Shown: positions 34,816-45,245 of the stretch, piece by piece | Layout: the number at the start of each line of letters is the position of its first letter | Position numbering within the stretch: the first letter of the stretch is position 1 | Source of the DNA: an uncultured Flavobacteriales bacterium | Lineage (GTDB): Bacteria > Bacteroidota > Bacteroidia > Flavobacteriales > JBLHRE01 | Assembly: GCA_937139155.1 (NCBI GenBank) | Contig: CAKZPI010000011.1 | Span: forward strand, 1 to 64,000 | Length of the DNA stretch: 64,000 nucleotides | Reading direction: 5' to 3' | Made by a program: the position numbers and the translations under genes | The notes under the pieces: generated by a model | The model's input: the letters and a program-made list of their open reading frames with translations, nothing else | Database searches by the model: none | Told to the model about the DNA's origin: nothing

Positions 34816-34941
34816 AACTGTCTGAGACTATTCGTATTAAAAAAACGAAAATTTTTAAACTTTAGGATGTCATCAAGTAGACTTAAACTGAAGTTTACAT
34901 GGATGACTGAAATTTGCCGTGAAACCAAAAAAGGAATTTCT

Positions 34942-35052
34942 ATGCCACTAGAAGCAATTTATGGTCTGGCCGGTATTGTGCTAATTGTTGGATCCGCATT
35001 TCTTTGGTCAATGTTTAGCTCAAAAACCAAGACCGATTCACAAAAAGACTAG
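34942..35052 (+). CDS. Small single-pass membrane protein (36 residues)
   Basis: ATG 34942 has a good ribosome-binding site (AAGGA, seven bases upstream). It opens a 36-codon frame: MPLEAIYGLAG, a hydrophobic helix (IVLIVGSAFLWSMF), then a charged tail. The longer frame from 34867 has no such site. Its stop overlaps that of the prenyl synthase gene. Such short one-helix proteins are easily missed; the function is unknown and it might be spurious. Confidence 0.45.
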   Translation: MPLEAIYGLAGIVLIVGSAFLWSMFSSKTKTDSQKD

Positions 35053-36017
35053 AATTCACGAAGCCTCAATTCTTCAAGAAGGGTTGAAATCATAAGCTTT
35101 TGTGAGCTAGGTGCCTTTAAGGCGTCAAGGGCGGCTTTTGCCTTATCAAAATAGCTTGCAGCTTCTCTTTGAGCCATGGAAGGAATGCCTAATTCTGTGA
35201 AAATGTCTTTTACTTTTTCAACCTTAAGGCTTTCGTTTTCATGATTTAACCAAGCCTCCAAATCCTTTCTTTGCTCAGGGTTTGCCTTATTTCTGGCAGC
35301 TATGAGCAGGAAAGTTTGTTTTTTCTCTACAATATCGCCCCCAACCTTCTTTCCAAACTTTTTAGGGTCGGCAAAGGCGTCTAGAAAATCGTCATGAATC
35401 TGGAAACCGATGCCCATATCCACCCCCATATTGTAAAGATTCTTACAGTCTTCTTCACTTACTCCGGCAATGATACCTCCCAATTCAAATGAAAACCCTA
35501 ATAAAACGGCGGTTTTAAACCGAATCATTCTCAGGTAAGATTCAAGGTCAACTTCCGGAGAAATTGAGAAATCCATGTCATATTGTTGGCCTTCACAAAC
35601 TTCCAATGCGGTTTGATTGAATCGAATCATGGCCTTTTTAAAGGCTTCCGCCGGAAGGCCCTCAAAGCATTGATAAGCCTTAATCATAAGAGCATCTCCG
35701 CTTAGAATTCCAACATTTTCATCCCATTTGGTATGAATGGTTTGGTTTCCCCTTCGAAGGGGAGCCTGATCCATGATGTCGTCATGGGCCAAGGTGAAAT
35801 TATGGAAGAACTCGATTCCAAGGGCAGGAGTAAGGGCTTGTTCAGGTTTGGTTCCAAATATTTCAGCCGACATTAAGCAGGCAATTGGACGCATTCTTTT
35901 CCCGCCAAGGCCCATCAAATAATTCATGGGCTCATAGAGCAAAACAGGGTCTTTTGGCCAAGGCCAAGTTGAAAGTTTCTGCTCGATTAATAACCTAAGG
36001 TCAGCCGGACTATGCAT
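35049..36017 (-). CDS. Short-chain polyprenyl diphosphate synthase
   Basis: A 322-residue trans-prenyltransferase with both Asp-rich motifs: DDIMD at residues 79-83 and DDFLD at 209-213, plus GGKRMRP near residue 38. The residue five before the first motif is Phe, which by the known chain-length rule favours farnesyl or geranylgeranyl products; this is inference. It supplies precursors for quinones, carotenoids or undecaprenyl lipids. It overlaps rfbA by 8 bp and ends the operon with the MMPL transporter. Confidence 0.9.
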   Translation of the reverse strand: MHSPADLRLLIEQKLSTWPWPKDPVLLYEPMNYLMGLGGKRMRPIACLMSAEIFGTKPEQALTPALGIEFFHNFTLAHDDIMDQAPLRRGNQTIHTKWDENVGILSGDALMIKAYQCFEGLPAEAFKKAMIRFNQTALEVCEGQQYDMDFSISPEVDLESYLRMIRFKTAVLLGFSFELGGIIAGVSEEDCKNLYNMGVDMGIGFQIHDDFLDAFADPKKFGKKVGGDIVEKKQTFLLIAARNKANPEQRKDLEAWLNHENESLKVEKVKDIFTELGIPSMAQREAASYFDKAKAALDALKAPSSQKLMISTLLEELRLREF

Positions 36018-36876
36018 TTTGAATCAATTGCATGAGGTAATCTCCATAACCAGATTTGAGAAGGGGTTTGGCTATTTTCTCAAGATCTTCTGCTGAAATA
36101 AAGCCCATTTGATAAGCTACTTCTTCAATGCAGCCAATTTTTAGTCCTTGACGTGCTTCAATAACTTGTACAAACTGACTGGCTTGCATGAGTGAATCGA
36201 AGGTACCGGTATCAAGCCAAGCCGTTCCCCGATCAAGCATGGTAACCTGAAGCTTTCCAGCGGCCAAATAGGCCCGATTAACATCGGTGATTTCATATTC
36301 GCCACGTGCTGATGGCTCGAGGTTTTCAGCAATTTCTACCACTTGATTGTCGTAGAAATAAAGCCCCGGTACAGCATAGTTCGATTTAGGTTTTTCGGGC
36401 TTTTCTTCAATAGACAAGGCCTTAAAATCCTTGTCAAAGTCAACCACTCCATACCGTTTTGGGTCTGAAACATGGTAGGCGAAAACAATACCACCCTCTG
36501 GGTTTTGGCTTTGAATTAGGGCTTCAGAAAGGCTTTTTCCGTAAAAAATATTATCGCCAAGCACCAAGGCCACCTTGTCGTTCTGAATGAATTCTTTTCC
36601 AATCACAAAGGCTTGGGCCAGTCCGTTAGGCACTTCTTGAATGGCGTATTGAAAATTGCATCCAAGGCTAGAGCCATCGCCTAATAATTTTTTAAAAAGG
36701 GCTTGGTCTTGAGGGGTGGTAATGATAAGAATGTCACGAATACCCGCCATCATCAGGGTAGAGAGCGGATAATAAATCATGGGCTTATCATAGACCGGCA
36801 CCATTTGTTTGGAAATGGCATAGGTAAGAGGGTGAAGGCGGGTTCCTGATCCTCCAGCTAGAATGATACCTTTCAT
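36010..36876 (-). CDS. rfbA: Glucose-1-phosphate thymidylyltransferase
   Basis: A 288-residue nucleotidyltransferase that makes dTDP-glucose, the first step of dTDP-rhamnose synthesis. Signatures are [68 protein letters not shown] and [14 protein letters not shown]. No rfbB, C or D genes are nearby, which is unusual as these normally cluster. It overlaps both neighbours (4 bp and 8 bp). Confidence 0.95.
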   Translation of the reverse strand: MKGIILAGGSGTRLHPLTYAISKQMVPVYDKPMIYYPLSTLMMAGIRDILIITTPQDQALFKKLLGDGSSLGCNFQYAIQEVPNGLAQAFVIGKEFIQNDKVALVLGDNIFYGKSLSEALIQSQNPEGGIVFAYHVSDPKRYGVVDFDKDFKALSIEEKPEKPKSNYAVPGLYFYDNQVVEIAENLEPSARGEYEITDVNRAYLAAGKLQVTMLDRGTAWLDTGTFDSLMQASQFVQVIEARQGLKIGCIEEVAYQMGFISAEDLEKIAKPLLKSGYGDYLMQLIQNA

Positions 36877-39263
36877 GAGTTTAGGTTTTTCTCGATGGTT
36901 AAATCCTCCAATTCAATATCCTCTTCCTCATCGTAAATATTAATCATGGGCTCTTTGAAAGACTTAGTAGTAATGAGTCGTTCAAGGGTCATGAGTAGGG
37001 TAGGCAAAAGAATGAGGTTTGAAAGCATAGCAATCATCAAGGTGATGCTAACCAATAGGCCGAGGGCTACGGTTCCTCCAAAATTGGAGGCGATGAAAAT
37101 TGAAAACCCGAAGAAGAGTACAATGGAGGTATAAATCATACTTACCCCTGTTTCTTTCAAGGCAGCAATGGCGCTTTCGCGGATGTTCCAACTACGGGCT
37201 TTAAGCTCTTGACGGTACTTGGCCAGGAAATGGATGGTGTCGTCTACCGAAATACCAAAAGCAATGCTGAAAACCAGAATAGTAGAAGGTTTCAGGGTAA
37301 TGCCGAAGTACCCCATGATGGCAGCGGTGAGCAGTAAAGGCAGAAGGTTTGGAAGAAGAGAAACCAAAACCATTCTGGCCGATCTAAACATCCAAGCCAT
37401 GAAAATGGCAATAAGCAAAACGGCCAGGGCCAATGAAATAAAGAGGTTTTTCACCAAATACTCAGTTCCTTTCAAGTAAACCACGGATGTACCCGTAACG
37501 GTAACCTGGTAATCCTCCGGATTAAAAATGCTGTCAATTACGCTGGTTAAACTCTCTTTGAGTTCACGCATTCGCTTGGTGCCAATGTCGGTTACCCCAC
37601 CCGTAACCCGGACAATTTGGTTGGTTGAATCGGTGAGATTGTCCATGAAATTTAACTCCTCTGACCCTTCCGGAATGTACCGGAGAATGAAGTTCCGTTC
37701 CCTATTGTCTGGAAGGCTGTAAAAGGCTGGAGACCCGTTGTAGTAGGCTTGTTTTGAAAACTTAACCAAATCCGTTACCGAGTAGGGCCTTGCCAATTGC
37801 GGGAAGGTATCCAAAGCCGCTTGGAGTTGGTCAATTTTGCGCAGGGTTGAGGGCTTATTAACCCCATTGGGCTTTTTGGTATCAATGAGAATTTCAAACG
37901 GCATTAAACCGTTAAAATTCGTCTCAAAGAACTTGAGGTCGGTATAAATTTTATCGTCTCTAGGAATGTCTTCCGTAATGCTTCCTGTAATGTAAATTCG
38001 AAGCATGCCGAAAATGGCAATTACTGTCAGCGAGCCAACCACGATGTAGACTATGTGGCGTTTCCGAGTAATCACCTTAACCATCCAGCTTACAATACCC
38101 TTTACCCAGGTGATTTCGCTTTTCCGAACTTGCTTTTCAGAAGGAGGCGGGAAATAGCTATAGAAAATAGGAATGAGGATGATGCTGATTAAGAAAACCA
38201 TCATGATGTTGATGGATGCAACCACCCCAAATTCTTTCAATACATAAGAATCAGTCAAAATAAAGGTTGCAAACCCGGAAGCCGTAGTGGCATTGGTCAT
38301 CAAGGTAGCATTTCCAATTTTCTGGATGATTCTGGAGAGGGCCTTAATCTTATTCCCGTGCGAACGGTATTCAGAGTGGAATTTATTGATGAGGAAAATA
38401 CAATTCGGAACCCCAATTACAATGATGAGGGGGGGGATAAGCCCGGTAAGTATGGTTACCTTATAATCCAGAAGCACCATTGAGCCCAGCGACCAAAAAA
38501 CGCCTACTCCTACCACGGTCATGCTGAAAAGCATGGCTTTAAACGAGCGGAAAAAGAGCAGGAGAATAACGGAAGTAACCCCTAAAGCAAGGAAGATGAA
38601 TAGGTTGATTTCCCCCTTGATTTTTACGGCATTTCGGGTTCGGATATAGGGGAGTCCCGACTTATGCAGTTCAATTCCAGTTTCTTGAGCAAAGGCATTG
38701 GTGAGCTCGTCGATCTTCTTTATCACCGGCTCCCGGTCTTCCGAGTTCATAACCGACTGCTCCATGGAAAGGATGACCAAGGAAGCTCCGGTTTCTTTGT
38801 TCCAAAGCAGGCCGTCGTAAAAGGGAAGGTTGTTTAATCGATTCTGGATGGAGTCTACTTCTTTTTGGGAAGTAGGAACTCGATTTACAACGGGGTGGAT
38901 TTCAAACCTGCCTGAGTCAACGTTCTTGACCAGATCAAGGGCTTGAGGAAAGGAAATGACTCGATTTACGGCGTCTACCTCCTTTAAATTATCAATAAGT
39001 GTTAGGAGTTTGGTGAAGTTTTCAAGGGAATAGACCAAGGAATCGTCCATTCCAATGATCAAAAGATTGGCTTCTTCGCCGAAAATCTCCCTAAAATTTT
39101 GGTAATCAATGAAGGTTGGATCATCCGAAGGCAGAACCTGCGCGAAATTATAATCCATTTCCCGAAACTGGGCCTGATAGGCCATGAAGCTCGTTATGCC
39201 AACAATGGCCAACAAGAAAAAAATTCGATTTCTAAGGATTATTCCCGCTATCCTTGCCCACAT
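36873..39263 (-). CDS. MMPL/RND-superfamily transporter
   Basis: A 796-residue inner-membrane protein with the duplicated RND layout. TM1 is at about 13-30, a periplasmic domain at 31-220, five helices follow at about 220-365, and TM7 is at about 405-425. A second periplasmic domain (430-605) and a five-helix block (610-770) follow. The halves carry [22 protein letters not shown] and [15 protein letters not shown], the latter with paired Asp for proton use. Family members export lipids, hopanoids or polyketides; the cargo is unknown. It is first in the operon with rfbA and the prenyl synthase (ATGA overlap). Confidence 0.85.
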   Translation of the reverse strand: MWARIAGIILRNRIFFLLAIVGITSFMAYQAQFREMDYNFAQVLPSDDPTFIDYQNFREIFGEEANLLIIGMDDSLVYSLENFTKLLTLIDNLKEVDAVNRVISFPQALDLVKNVDSGRFEIHPVVNRVPTSQKEVDSIQNRLNNLPFYDGLLWNKETGASLVILSMEQSVMNSEDREPVIKKIDELTNAFAQETGIELHKSGLPYIRTRNAVKIKGEINLFIFLALGVTSVILLLFFRSFKAMLFSMTVVGVGVFWSLGSMVLLDYKVTILTGLIPPLIIVIGVPNCIFLINKFHSEYRSHGNKIKALSRIIQKIGNATLMTNATTASGFATFILTDSYVLKEFGVVASINIMMVFLISIILIPIFYSYFPPPSEKQVRKSEITWVKGIVSWMVKVITRKRHIVYIVVGSLTVIAIFGMLRIYITGSITEDIPRDDKIYTDLKFFETNFNGLMPFEILIDTKKPNGVNKPSTLRKIDQLQAALDTFPQLARPYSVTDLVKFSKQAYYNGSPAFYSLPDNRERNFILRYIPEGSEELNFMDNLTDSTNQIVRVTGGVTDIGTKRMRELKESLTSVIDSIFNPEDYQVTVTGTSVVYLKGTEYLVKNLFISLALAVLLIAIFMAWMFRSARMVLVSLLPNLLPLLLTAAIMGYFGITLKPSTILVFSIAFGISVDDTIHFLAKYRQELKARSWNIRESAIAALKETGVSMIYTSIVLFFGFSIFIASNFGGTVALGLLVSITLMIAMLSNLILLPTLLMTLERLITTKSFKEPMINIYDEEEDIELEDLTIEKNLNS

Positions 39264-39350
39264 AAACTCCTAAATGAGGAAAAATTACTCCTGTAAATAA
39301 AAGGCTTCGAAAATAACCACTATTCCACGAATGGCAAAGGAAAACAAGGA

Positions 39351-41705
39351 TTAGAAATTGAATTCAAATCCCAGTTTCACTGAAACCAATTTCGACCGGA
39401 AAAAATCTTCTCCAGGGGTATAGGGGTAAAATACTCCAACCCCAAGCCCGGAGAAAATATCGGCCAACGATAAACCCATCTCAAGATAGCCTTTTGACAG
39501 GTCTGTTTGGAGGGGTAGGACTGGATTTTCATTTTCACCCCAAAGCAATCCGGCGTGCAGCCTTGGCCGAAACATTTTCTTACCAAATACATGGCCAAAA
39601 TCATGTATAAAATAGCTGCTGGCCAAGGTGTTGCTGGTTCCGTCTGAAAAATATAGGCTTTCAAAGCTCAAGTCAGACATGAAGCTGAATTTTGGCGGCG
39701 GACCAATGAGGTTTCCTTCAGGGTTGAGGGAATACGGGTAAAAATTCTCTCCAAAAAGTCTTCCTAACTTGACCTGGATTAAGGTTTTTCCTGGGCCTCT
39801 CCACCTTTTCTGAAACTTGGCCCGGAGCAAAATTCGGGTGAATTTAATTTCGGCAATTCCCGGTAGGCTTTGGTCTATTCTAAGCTGGTAAACGGGGTAA
39901 TTTTCAGACAGGCTGACCATTCCATAATCAGTGATTTGCTTGCGATCGTTGGGCCTATACTCAAATTTCAAATAGGCAGTATGAGCAGTTTGAAGGGGTA
40001 AATTTTCGGCTAAGGATTCAAAGATGGGGTTGAAATTACTTAGGGCCAAACCCGATTCAAACTTGGTATGGGCCGAGAGATGTCCTTTGACCCCTAGTTT
40101 ATATTCTTCTCGAATTACCAAGTTACCGGAAAGGTTATAGGAGCGCATGTTCGGGTTCAAAAGCCTACGTTCTTGAAATACATTCTCGGTGGTTCCTGGT
40201 TCATGTAGGTCGTTTTGGTAGGTAAGGAATCCAAAGACTTGCTTAGGCGCGCTTAGTCTGAACCCGAACTCTCCTCCAAATTTCATGGCTGCATCTTTAA
40301 ATCCGTAAGCGGCATAGGATTTTAAATAAGCTTTTTCCCAGAGCCTCGGACTGGTTTCAAAGCCCAGGCCCAAACGGAGGCCTTCGTGTTCTGTATAATT
40401 TAGAATCCGGTCTAGGAGGAGGTTTATTTTACCAATAGGAGCCTTGTTTGAGATAAGGCTGGTAGCAATAAAAAGCTTTTGATCTAGGTTTTCGGCTTTC
40501 CCAAGAGAATCAATAAAAACATAGGTTGAGGACTCTTTTTCATCAAGATCTTCGGGTCTCTTTCCATTCCAAAAATCAGGGTCAATTTTGTTTGAATTGG
40601 GATTGACCTTAACCCTTGCCGGGGAAAACTTGGGATCAATGGAGTCTTTTCCAATTTGAATGTTCTGAATGTAAGAACGGGCCACCCCTAACGGTTTTTG
40701 GCCGTTGATTTCAATGGATTCAAAAAGAAGATCTGTGTTTAATTGCTCAGGAAACCAGTGGTCATCAACCTTTTTGTATTGCTGGTTTATTTTTATTTCA
40801 GTTCCCGAGGATTCTGTGGGGGATGCGGTAAGATTGGAAAGGGCATAGCCATCGGTGTGAATGTATAGGAGGCCCTTCAAACCATGAATGGAAGATTTGG
40901 GCCGGGGCCGATAGGAAATGATGAAAATGGAGTCTTGGTTTCTTAGCAGGGTATCTTCAAGTTGAAAAACGTAACGAGACTCTGAGTTTTTTGAAAGCGG
41001 ACTTAGGTAAGATTTCCCAAGAAGGTCAATATGGTCAGGGTAAAAAGAAAAACTTTGAAACTCTGTGGCAAGAACTGAAAACATCGGGTTTTTCAATCCG
41101 GAAACCCGGGTTGCAAGAATGTTTTCTTCGTCTTTGTTCGGATGGATGTATTTTCTGCGGGTATAGGATTCCATGATGAATAAATGCCTTTCATCAAGGA
41201 ATTTAGACAGAGAAAAGGCCATGCTGTCTTGAATGGTCTTAAGCGTGTCTGGAAGCCTTAAGGAGTCTGAATTGGCGGTAAGGATGAACTTATTGTAGGA
41301 TTCATATTGAAAGCCAGGCAGGTTCATGGGGTCATGTAGGCCCTTGTTTTTTACAGCCTTTCGAATGATTCGATGGGCGGGATTTTCACCAGGGGTAACG
41401 ATGACTTCGGAGAGGATGTAATTGGATGGAGCGAGTTGAATCCTTAAATCTTGTCCATCGGTAAAGGGGCCGGAAATGGTTTTAGACTCGTAGCCAATGA
41501 AAGAGAACTCCAGGTTTCCATTTGCAAGGCGGAGCTTAAAATTCCCGTCAATGTCTGTGGTGGTTCCCAATCGGGTACCTTTATAGACAATGTTCACAAA
41601 GGCCAGAGGTTGCCCTGATATTGAGTCAGTAACCCGGCCTTGGATGGATTGTCCGAAAGAAGAAAGGCTCAAAATTATGAGCCCAAAAAGAAGTAGGTTT
41701 CGCAT
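39351..41705 (-). CDS. DUF5686 outer-membrane protein with regulatory domain
   Basis: A 784-residue protein with a signal peptide (ends SFGQ, about residue 19). A carboxypeptidase-like regulatory domain at about 20-105 (SIQGRVTDSISGQPLAFVNI) precedes the long DUF5686 region, which looks like a beta-barrel with a final Phe (LGFEFNF). The family is Bacteroidota-specific and its function is not known; a TonB-receptor-like fold without a plug is plausible. It is a single gene behind the frr terminator. Confidence 0.85.
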   Translation of the reverse strand: MRNLLLFGLIILSLSSFGQSIQGRVTDSISGQPLAFVNIVYKGTRLGTTTDIDGNFKLRLANGNLEFSFIGYESKTISGPFTDGQDLRIQLAPSNYILSEVIVTPGENPAHRIIRKAVKNKGLHDPMNLPGFQYESYNKFILTANSDSLRLPDTLKTIQDSMAFSLSKFLDERHLFIMESYTRRKYIHPNKDEENILATRVSGLKNPMFSVLATEFQSFSFYPDHIDLLGKSYLSPLSKNSESRYVFQLEDTLLRNQDSIFIISYRPRPKSSIHGLKGLLYIHTDGYALSNLTASPTESSGTEIKINQQYKKVDDHWFPEQLNTDLLFESIEINGQKPLGVARSYIQNIQIGKDSIDPKFSPARVKVNPNSNKIDPDFWNGKRPEDLDEKESSTYVFIDSLGKAENLDQKLFIATSLISNKAPIGKINLLLDRILNYTEHEGLRLGLGFETSPRLWEKAYLKSYAAYGFKDAAMKFGGEFGFRLSAPKQVFGFLTYQNDLHEPGTTENVFQERRLLNPNMRSYNLSGNLVIREEYKLGVKGHLSAHTKFESGLALSNFNPIFESLAENLPLQTAHTAYLKFEYRPNDRKQITDYGMVSLSENYPVYQLRIDQSLPGIAEIKFTRILLRAKFQKRWRGPGKTLIQVKLGRLFGENFYPYSLNPEGNLIGPPPKFSFMSDLSFESLYFSDGTSNTLASSYFIHDFGHVFGKKMFRPRLHAGLLWGENENPVLPLQTDLSKGYLEMGLSLADIFSGLGVGVFYPYTPGEDFFRSKLVSVKLGFEFNF

Positions 41706-41717
41706 GGTAAAAAAGCA

Positions 41718-41737
41718 AAGCCCGCGGAGGCGGGCTT
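41718..41737 (-). terminator. Terminator after frr
   Basis: AAGCCCGC (41718-41725), loop GGAG and GCGGGCTT (41730-41737) form a perfect 8-bp stem. On the minus strand TTTGCTTTTTT follows. It lies just after the frr stop. Confidence 0.8.
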
Positions 41738-41742
41738 AAAAC

Positions 41743-42306
41743 TTAAACGGTCATGATGTCTTTTTCTTTGACTTCAAGAAGCTTATCGGTTTTAGAAATG
41801 AAGGAGTCGGTAATTTCTTGAATTTCCTCTTCCGCGCCCTTAACGGTGTCTTCAGGGAGGCCGTCTTTGCCTAGTTTCTTGATTTCGTCGTTGGCGTCTT
41901 TCCTGGCATTTCGGATGGATACCCTACAATTTTCAGCTTCTGCCCGGGCCTGTTTCACGAGGCTAATTCTTCTTTCCTCGGTTAGAGGAGGAATATTGAT
42001 GATCACCATTTCGCCATTATTGGAAGGATTCAGCCCCAAATTGGCGTTGATGATGGCCGTTTCAATGGGTTGAATCATGGCTTTTTCCCAAGGCTGTACG
42101 TTTAAGGTACGGGCGTCGGGGGCGTTGATGTTTGAGACCTGACTAAGGGGGGTCATGCTCCCGTAGTAGTCAACCATTACCCCACGAAGCATTACTGGAT
42201 TGGCTCTACCCGCTCTAATTTTGGTAAGGGCTTTTTCAAAATGCTCAATGGCCTGATTCATTTGTTCTTTGGCCGAGTCGTAAATAAATTCCAATTCTTC
42301 TTCCAT
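41743..42306 (-). CDS. frr: Ribosome recycling factor
   Basis: A 187-residue RRF that with EF-G splits post-termination ribosomes. Family features are KIRAGRANPVMLRGVMVDYYG, NVQPWEKAMIQPIETAI, IINIPPLTEERRISLVKQA and RRISLVKQARAEAE. Length is standard. It lies 37 bp downstream of pyrH, the usual neighbour order. Confidence 0.96.
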   Translation of the reverse strand: MEEELEFIYDSAKEQMNQAIEHFEKALTKIRAGRANPVMLRGVMVDYYGSMTPLSQVSNINAPDARTLNVQPWEKAMIQPIETAIINANLGLNPSNNGEMVIINIPPLTEERRISLVKQARAEAENCRVSIRNARKDANDEIKKLGKDGLPEDTVKGAEEEIQEITDSFISKTDKLLEVKEKDIMTV

Positions 42307-42343
42307 AACCTAGTAGTTAATTTGCGGCGTGAAAATACCAATT

Positions 42344-43051
42344 TTAAAGGTCAACCAGGGTACCTATTTCTTCGCCTTGAATCAAGCGGAGTAAATTTCC
42401 TTTTTCGTTGATGTCAAATACGATGATGGGCAGTTTGTTTTCATTGCAAAGGGTAAAGGCGGTCATATCCATTACATTCAACCCTTTTTCATAGACCTCG
42501 TCAAAGCTCACCTTTTCGTATTTGGTAGCAGTGGGGTCTTTTTCTGGGTCAGCCGAATAGATTCCGTCAACTCGAGTTCCTTTCAAGATCACATCGGCCT
42601 CGATTTCAACTGCGCGAAGGGCTGCCCCTGTATCTGTGGTGAAATAGGGGTTTCCGGTTCCTGCCCCGAAAATCACTACCCGACCTTTTTCAAGGTGGCG
42701 GATGGCTCTTCTTCGAATGAAGGGTTCGGCAAGTTGGTCCATTTTAATGGCGGTCATCAATCGGGTTTTGATGCCTTCGTTTTCAATGGCTGATTGAAGG
42801 GCGAGTCCGTTGATAACGGTTGCAAGCATGCCCATGGCATCACCTTGGACCCTTTCAATTCCAGATTCACCGGCTTGGAGGCCACGGAAAATATTCCCTC
42901 CTCCAATGGTAATGGCAACTTCAGCCCCAGAGTCTACGGCTGCTTTTACTTCCTGGGCGTAAGCTTTGAGGCGTTGTGGATTGATTCCAAACTGTTGTTC
43001 GCCCATCAATGCTTCACCGCTGAGTTTCAATAAAATTCTTTTGTACTTCAT
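42344..43051 (-). CDS. pyrH: UMP kinase
   Basis: A 235-residue amino-acid-kinase-fold enzyme that phosphorylates UMP to UDP in pyrimidine synthesis. It begins [17 protein letters not shown], with [44 protein letters not shown] and [14 protein letters not shown] use ATG 43051 rather than TTG 43060; six bases before it ends a box-like TTACTTTG. Confidence 0.96.
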   Translation of the reverse strand: MKYKRILLKLSGEALMGEQQFGINPQRLKAYAQEVKAAVDSGAEVAITIGGGNIFRGLQAGESGIERVQGDAMGMLATVINGLALQSAIENEGIKTRLMTAIKMDQLAEPFIRRRAIRHLEKGRVVIFGAGTGNPYFTTDTGAALRAVEIEADVILKGTRVDGIYSADPEKDPTATKYEKVSFDEVYEKGLNVMDMTAFTLCNENKLPIIVFDINEKGNLLRLIQGEEIGTLVDL

Positions 43052-43066
43052 GATTGCCAAAGTAAA

Positions 43067-43100
43067 GACAAAAAAAAGAGAGATTTTTCAATCTCTCTCT
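43067..43100 (-). terminator. Terminator after tsf
   Basis: On the minus strand, GAGAGAGATT-GAAAA-ATCTCTC followed by seven T forms a strong hairpin about 20 bases after the tsf stop. It sits directly against the pyrH promoter region, so pyrH has its own transcription start. Confidence 0.75.
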
Positions 43101-43119
43101 TCAATTTAGTAAGGTATAA

Positions 43120-43941
43120 TTAAACGCCTAATCCAACCCGTTTGAAGCTGGTCACGTTTAGGTCGCCGTTTTCTTTAAGGTATTGTTTTACTGACTTCTT
43201 ACCTTCTTTGATGAAGGCTTGGTCAAGCAAGGTGTTTTCTTTGAAGAACTTGTTAAGGCGTCCTTGAGCAATTTTGTCAAGCATGGCTTCAGGCTTCCCT
43301 TCTTGGCGAGCAAGGTCACGGGCAACTTCAAGTTCACGATCAATTACTTCTTGCGAAATCTCGTCAGAGGTAAGTCCAAGAGGATTCATAGCAGCAATTT
43401 GCATGGCTACGTCTTTTCCGGCTTCAGGAGCTTCTTGGTCAAGACCTACAATAGACGCCAATTTGTTGTTGGAGTGGATGTAGAAAGTAACGTAAGGAGC
43501 TTCAATTTTGTGGTAAGCAGAGATTTCAAGTTTCTCTCCAATCACACCGGTTTGCTCGGTAAGCTTATCAGAGATGCTCATGCCATCAATTTGGCAAGAA
43601 AGCAAAGCTTCAAGATTCTCAGGTTGTTCTTTGATGGCAACCGAAAGGAATTCATTGGCAAGCGCTACGAAGCCATCGTTTTTAGCAACGAAATCGGTTT
43701 CACAGTTCAGGGCCAAGATTACTCCTGCAGAATTGGCATCGTTGGTAGTTGCAAGAACAGCACCTTCGGTGGCTTCACGGTCAGCGCGCTTTGCAGCAAC
43801 TTTTTGACCTTTTTTACGAAGGATGTCGATGGCTTTATCAAAATCACCCTCGGCTTCTACCAAGGCTTTTTTACAGTCCATCATACCCGCGCCAGTTTGT
43901 TGGCGGAGTTTGTTTACTTCAGAGGCAGTTATGGTAGCCAT
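43120..43941 (-). CDS. tsf: Elongation factor Ts
   Basis: A 273-residue nucleotide-exchange factor for EF-Tu. The N-terminal UBA-like domain has VNKLRQQTGAGMMDCKKALVEAEGD. The core has ILALNCETDFVAKNDGF with the TDFV motif that displaces Mg in EF-Tu. The end is EGKKSVKQYLKENG. It lies 12 bp after rpsB. Confidence 0.97.
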   Translation of the reverse strand: MATITASEVNKLRQQTGAGMMDCKKALVEAEGDFDKAIDILRKKGQKVAAKRADREATEGAVLATTNDANSAGVILALNCETDFVAKNDGFVALANEFLSVAIKEQPENLEALLSCQIDGMSISDKLTEQTGVIGEKLEISAYHKIEAPYVTFYIHSNNKLASIVGLDQEAPEAGKDVAMQIAAMNPLGLTSDEISQEVIDRELEVARDLARQEGKPEAMLDKIAQGRLNKFFKENTLLDQAFIKEGKKSVKQYLKENGDLNVTSFKRVGLGV

Positions 43942-43953
43942 TGAAAACTTATT

Positions 43954-44754
43954 TTATGCGTTGGTTTCTTCTTTTTTCTCTTCGTCAGCCTTAGGCTTTT
44001 CTTCCTTTGCTGGCTTTTCGGTCTTTTCAGACTTGGCCTTATCGGCTTTAGCCTTTTCACGCTCATTCTGACGAATGGTCAAACCTTCTTTTACCGCTTC
44101 AGAAACGTGGGCAAGGATGATGTCAATAGACTTAGATGCGTCATCGTTTGAAGGAATAGCAAAATCAATTTGCTCAGGATCAGAGTTGGTGTCAACCATT
44201 CCGAAGATTGGGATACCCAGTTTTTGAGCTTCGCGAACTGCAATGTGTTCACGCTTGATGTCTACGATGAAAAGGGCGCCAGGAAGACGAGTCATATCAG
44301 CAATAGAGCCAAGGTCTTTTTCAAGCTTAGCACGCTGACGGTCAACTTGAAGACGCTCTCTTTTAGAAAGGGTCAAGAAGGTTCCGTCTTGCTTCATTTT
44401 GTCAATGGCAATCATCTTTTTGATGGCCTTACGAATGGTTACGAAATTGGTAAGCATACCACCGGGCCAACGCTCAGTGATGTAAGGCATGTTGCAAGCA
44501 GAAGCATGATCAGCCAAAATTTCTTTGGCTTGCTTTTTAGTGGCAACGAAGAGGATTTTGCGACCTGACTGAGCAATTTTTGTCAAAGCTTTAGAAGCTT
44601 CTTCAAGTTTCCAAGCAGTTTTGTTCAGGTCAATGATGTGGGTTCCGTTACGCTCCATGAAGATGTAAGGAGCCATGTTCGGATGCCACTTGCGGGTAAG
44701 GTGACCATAATGTACCCCCGAATCAAGTAGCTTTTTCAAGTCAATTGAAGACAT
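43954..44754 (-). CDS. rpsB: 30S ribosomal protein S2
   Basis: A 266-residue S2. The core (LLDSGVHYGHLTRKWHPNMAPYIF, ERWPGGMLTNFVTI, FIVDIKREHIAVREAQKLGIP, DPEQIDFAIPSNDDA) is complete. The last about 40 residues form a Lys/Glu/Ala-rich tail, an extension common in Bacteroidota. It follows rpsI after a 99-bp gap that could hold a leader or internal promoter. Confidence 0.97.
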   Translation of the reverse strand: MSSIDLKKLLDSGVHYGHLTRKWHPNMAPYIFMERNGTHIIDLNKTAWKLEEASKALTKIAQSGRKILFVATKKQAKEILADHASACNMPYITERWPGGMLTNFVTIRKAIKKMIAIDKMKQDGTFLTLSKRERLQVDRQRAKLEKDLGSIADMTRLPGALFIVDIKREHIAVREAQKLGIPIFGMVDTNSDPEQIDFAIPSNDDASKSIDIILAHVSEAVKEGLTIRQNEREKAKADKAKSEKTEKPAKEEKPKADEEKKEETNA

Positions 44755-44853
44755 GTATTTAAAAATTTGGTTTTACTTTCCGTGTACAACACAAGCAACC
44801 AGCGAGTAGCTTTTCTGAGAAAAGATCCCGCTGATTTGGATACTAAATCCTGA

Positions 44854-45240
44854 TTAACGCTTAGAGAACTGGAATTTCTTACGAGCTTTCTTCTGCCCGA
44901 ATTTCTTCCGTTCAACCATGCGAGGGTCACGCGTTAGCAATCCTTCTGGTTTAAGAACCAGGCGGAACTCAGGGTTCATTTCGCAAAGGGCGCGAGCCAT
45001 TGCAAGACGAACTGCCTCAGCTTGACCGGTCATTCCACCTCCTGATACGTTGACTTTCACGTCGTACTTATCACGAGTCTCCGTTAGGTTAAGCGCTTGC
45101 TCAACCTTGTACTTAAGTACCGAAGTGGTGAAAAATTCTGTGTAATTCTTGCCGTTGATGGTGATGTTACCCTTGCCTTCACTAAAGTAAGCACGAGCAA
45201 CAGCAGTCTTTCTACGTCCGATTGTTTGAGTAAGAGCCAT
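44854..45240 (-). CDS. rpsI: 30S ribosomal protein S9
   Basis: A 128-residue S9, beginning TQTIGRRKTAVARAYF and ending KKFQFSKR; the basic tail reaches the P-site tRNA. It has VNVSGGGMTGQAEAVRLAMARAL and DPRMVERKKFGQKKARKKFQ. Five bases follow the rplM stop. Confidence 0.97.
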   Translation of the reverse strand: MALTQTIGRRKTAVARAYFSEGKGNITINGKNYTEFFTTSVLKYKVEQALNLTETRDKYDVKVNVSGGGMTGQAEAVRLAMARALCEMNPEFRLVLKPEGLLTRDPRMVERKKFGQKKARKKFQFSKR

Positions 45241-45245
45241 ACTAC

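Noticed and set aside
43219..43944. 241-codon plus-strand frame opposite tsf
   Set aside because: It is complementary to the well-conserved EF-Ts gene; its composition is that of an antisense frame.
44170..44568. 132-codon plus-strand frame opposite rpsB
   Set aside because: Antisense shadow of ribosomal protein S2.
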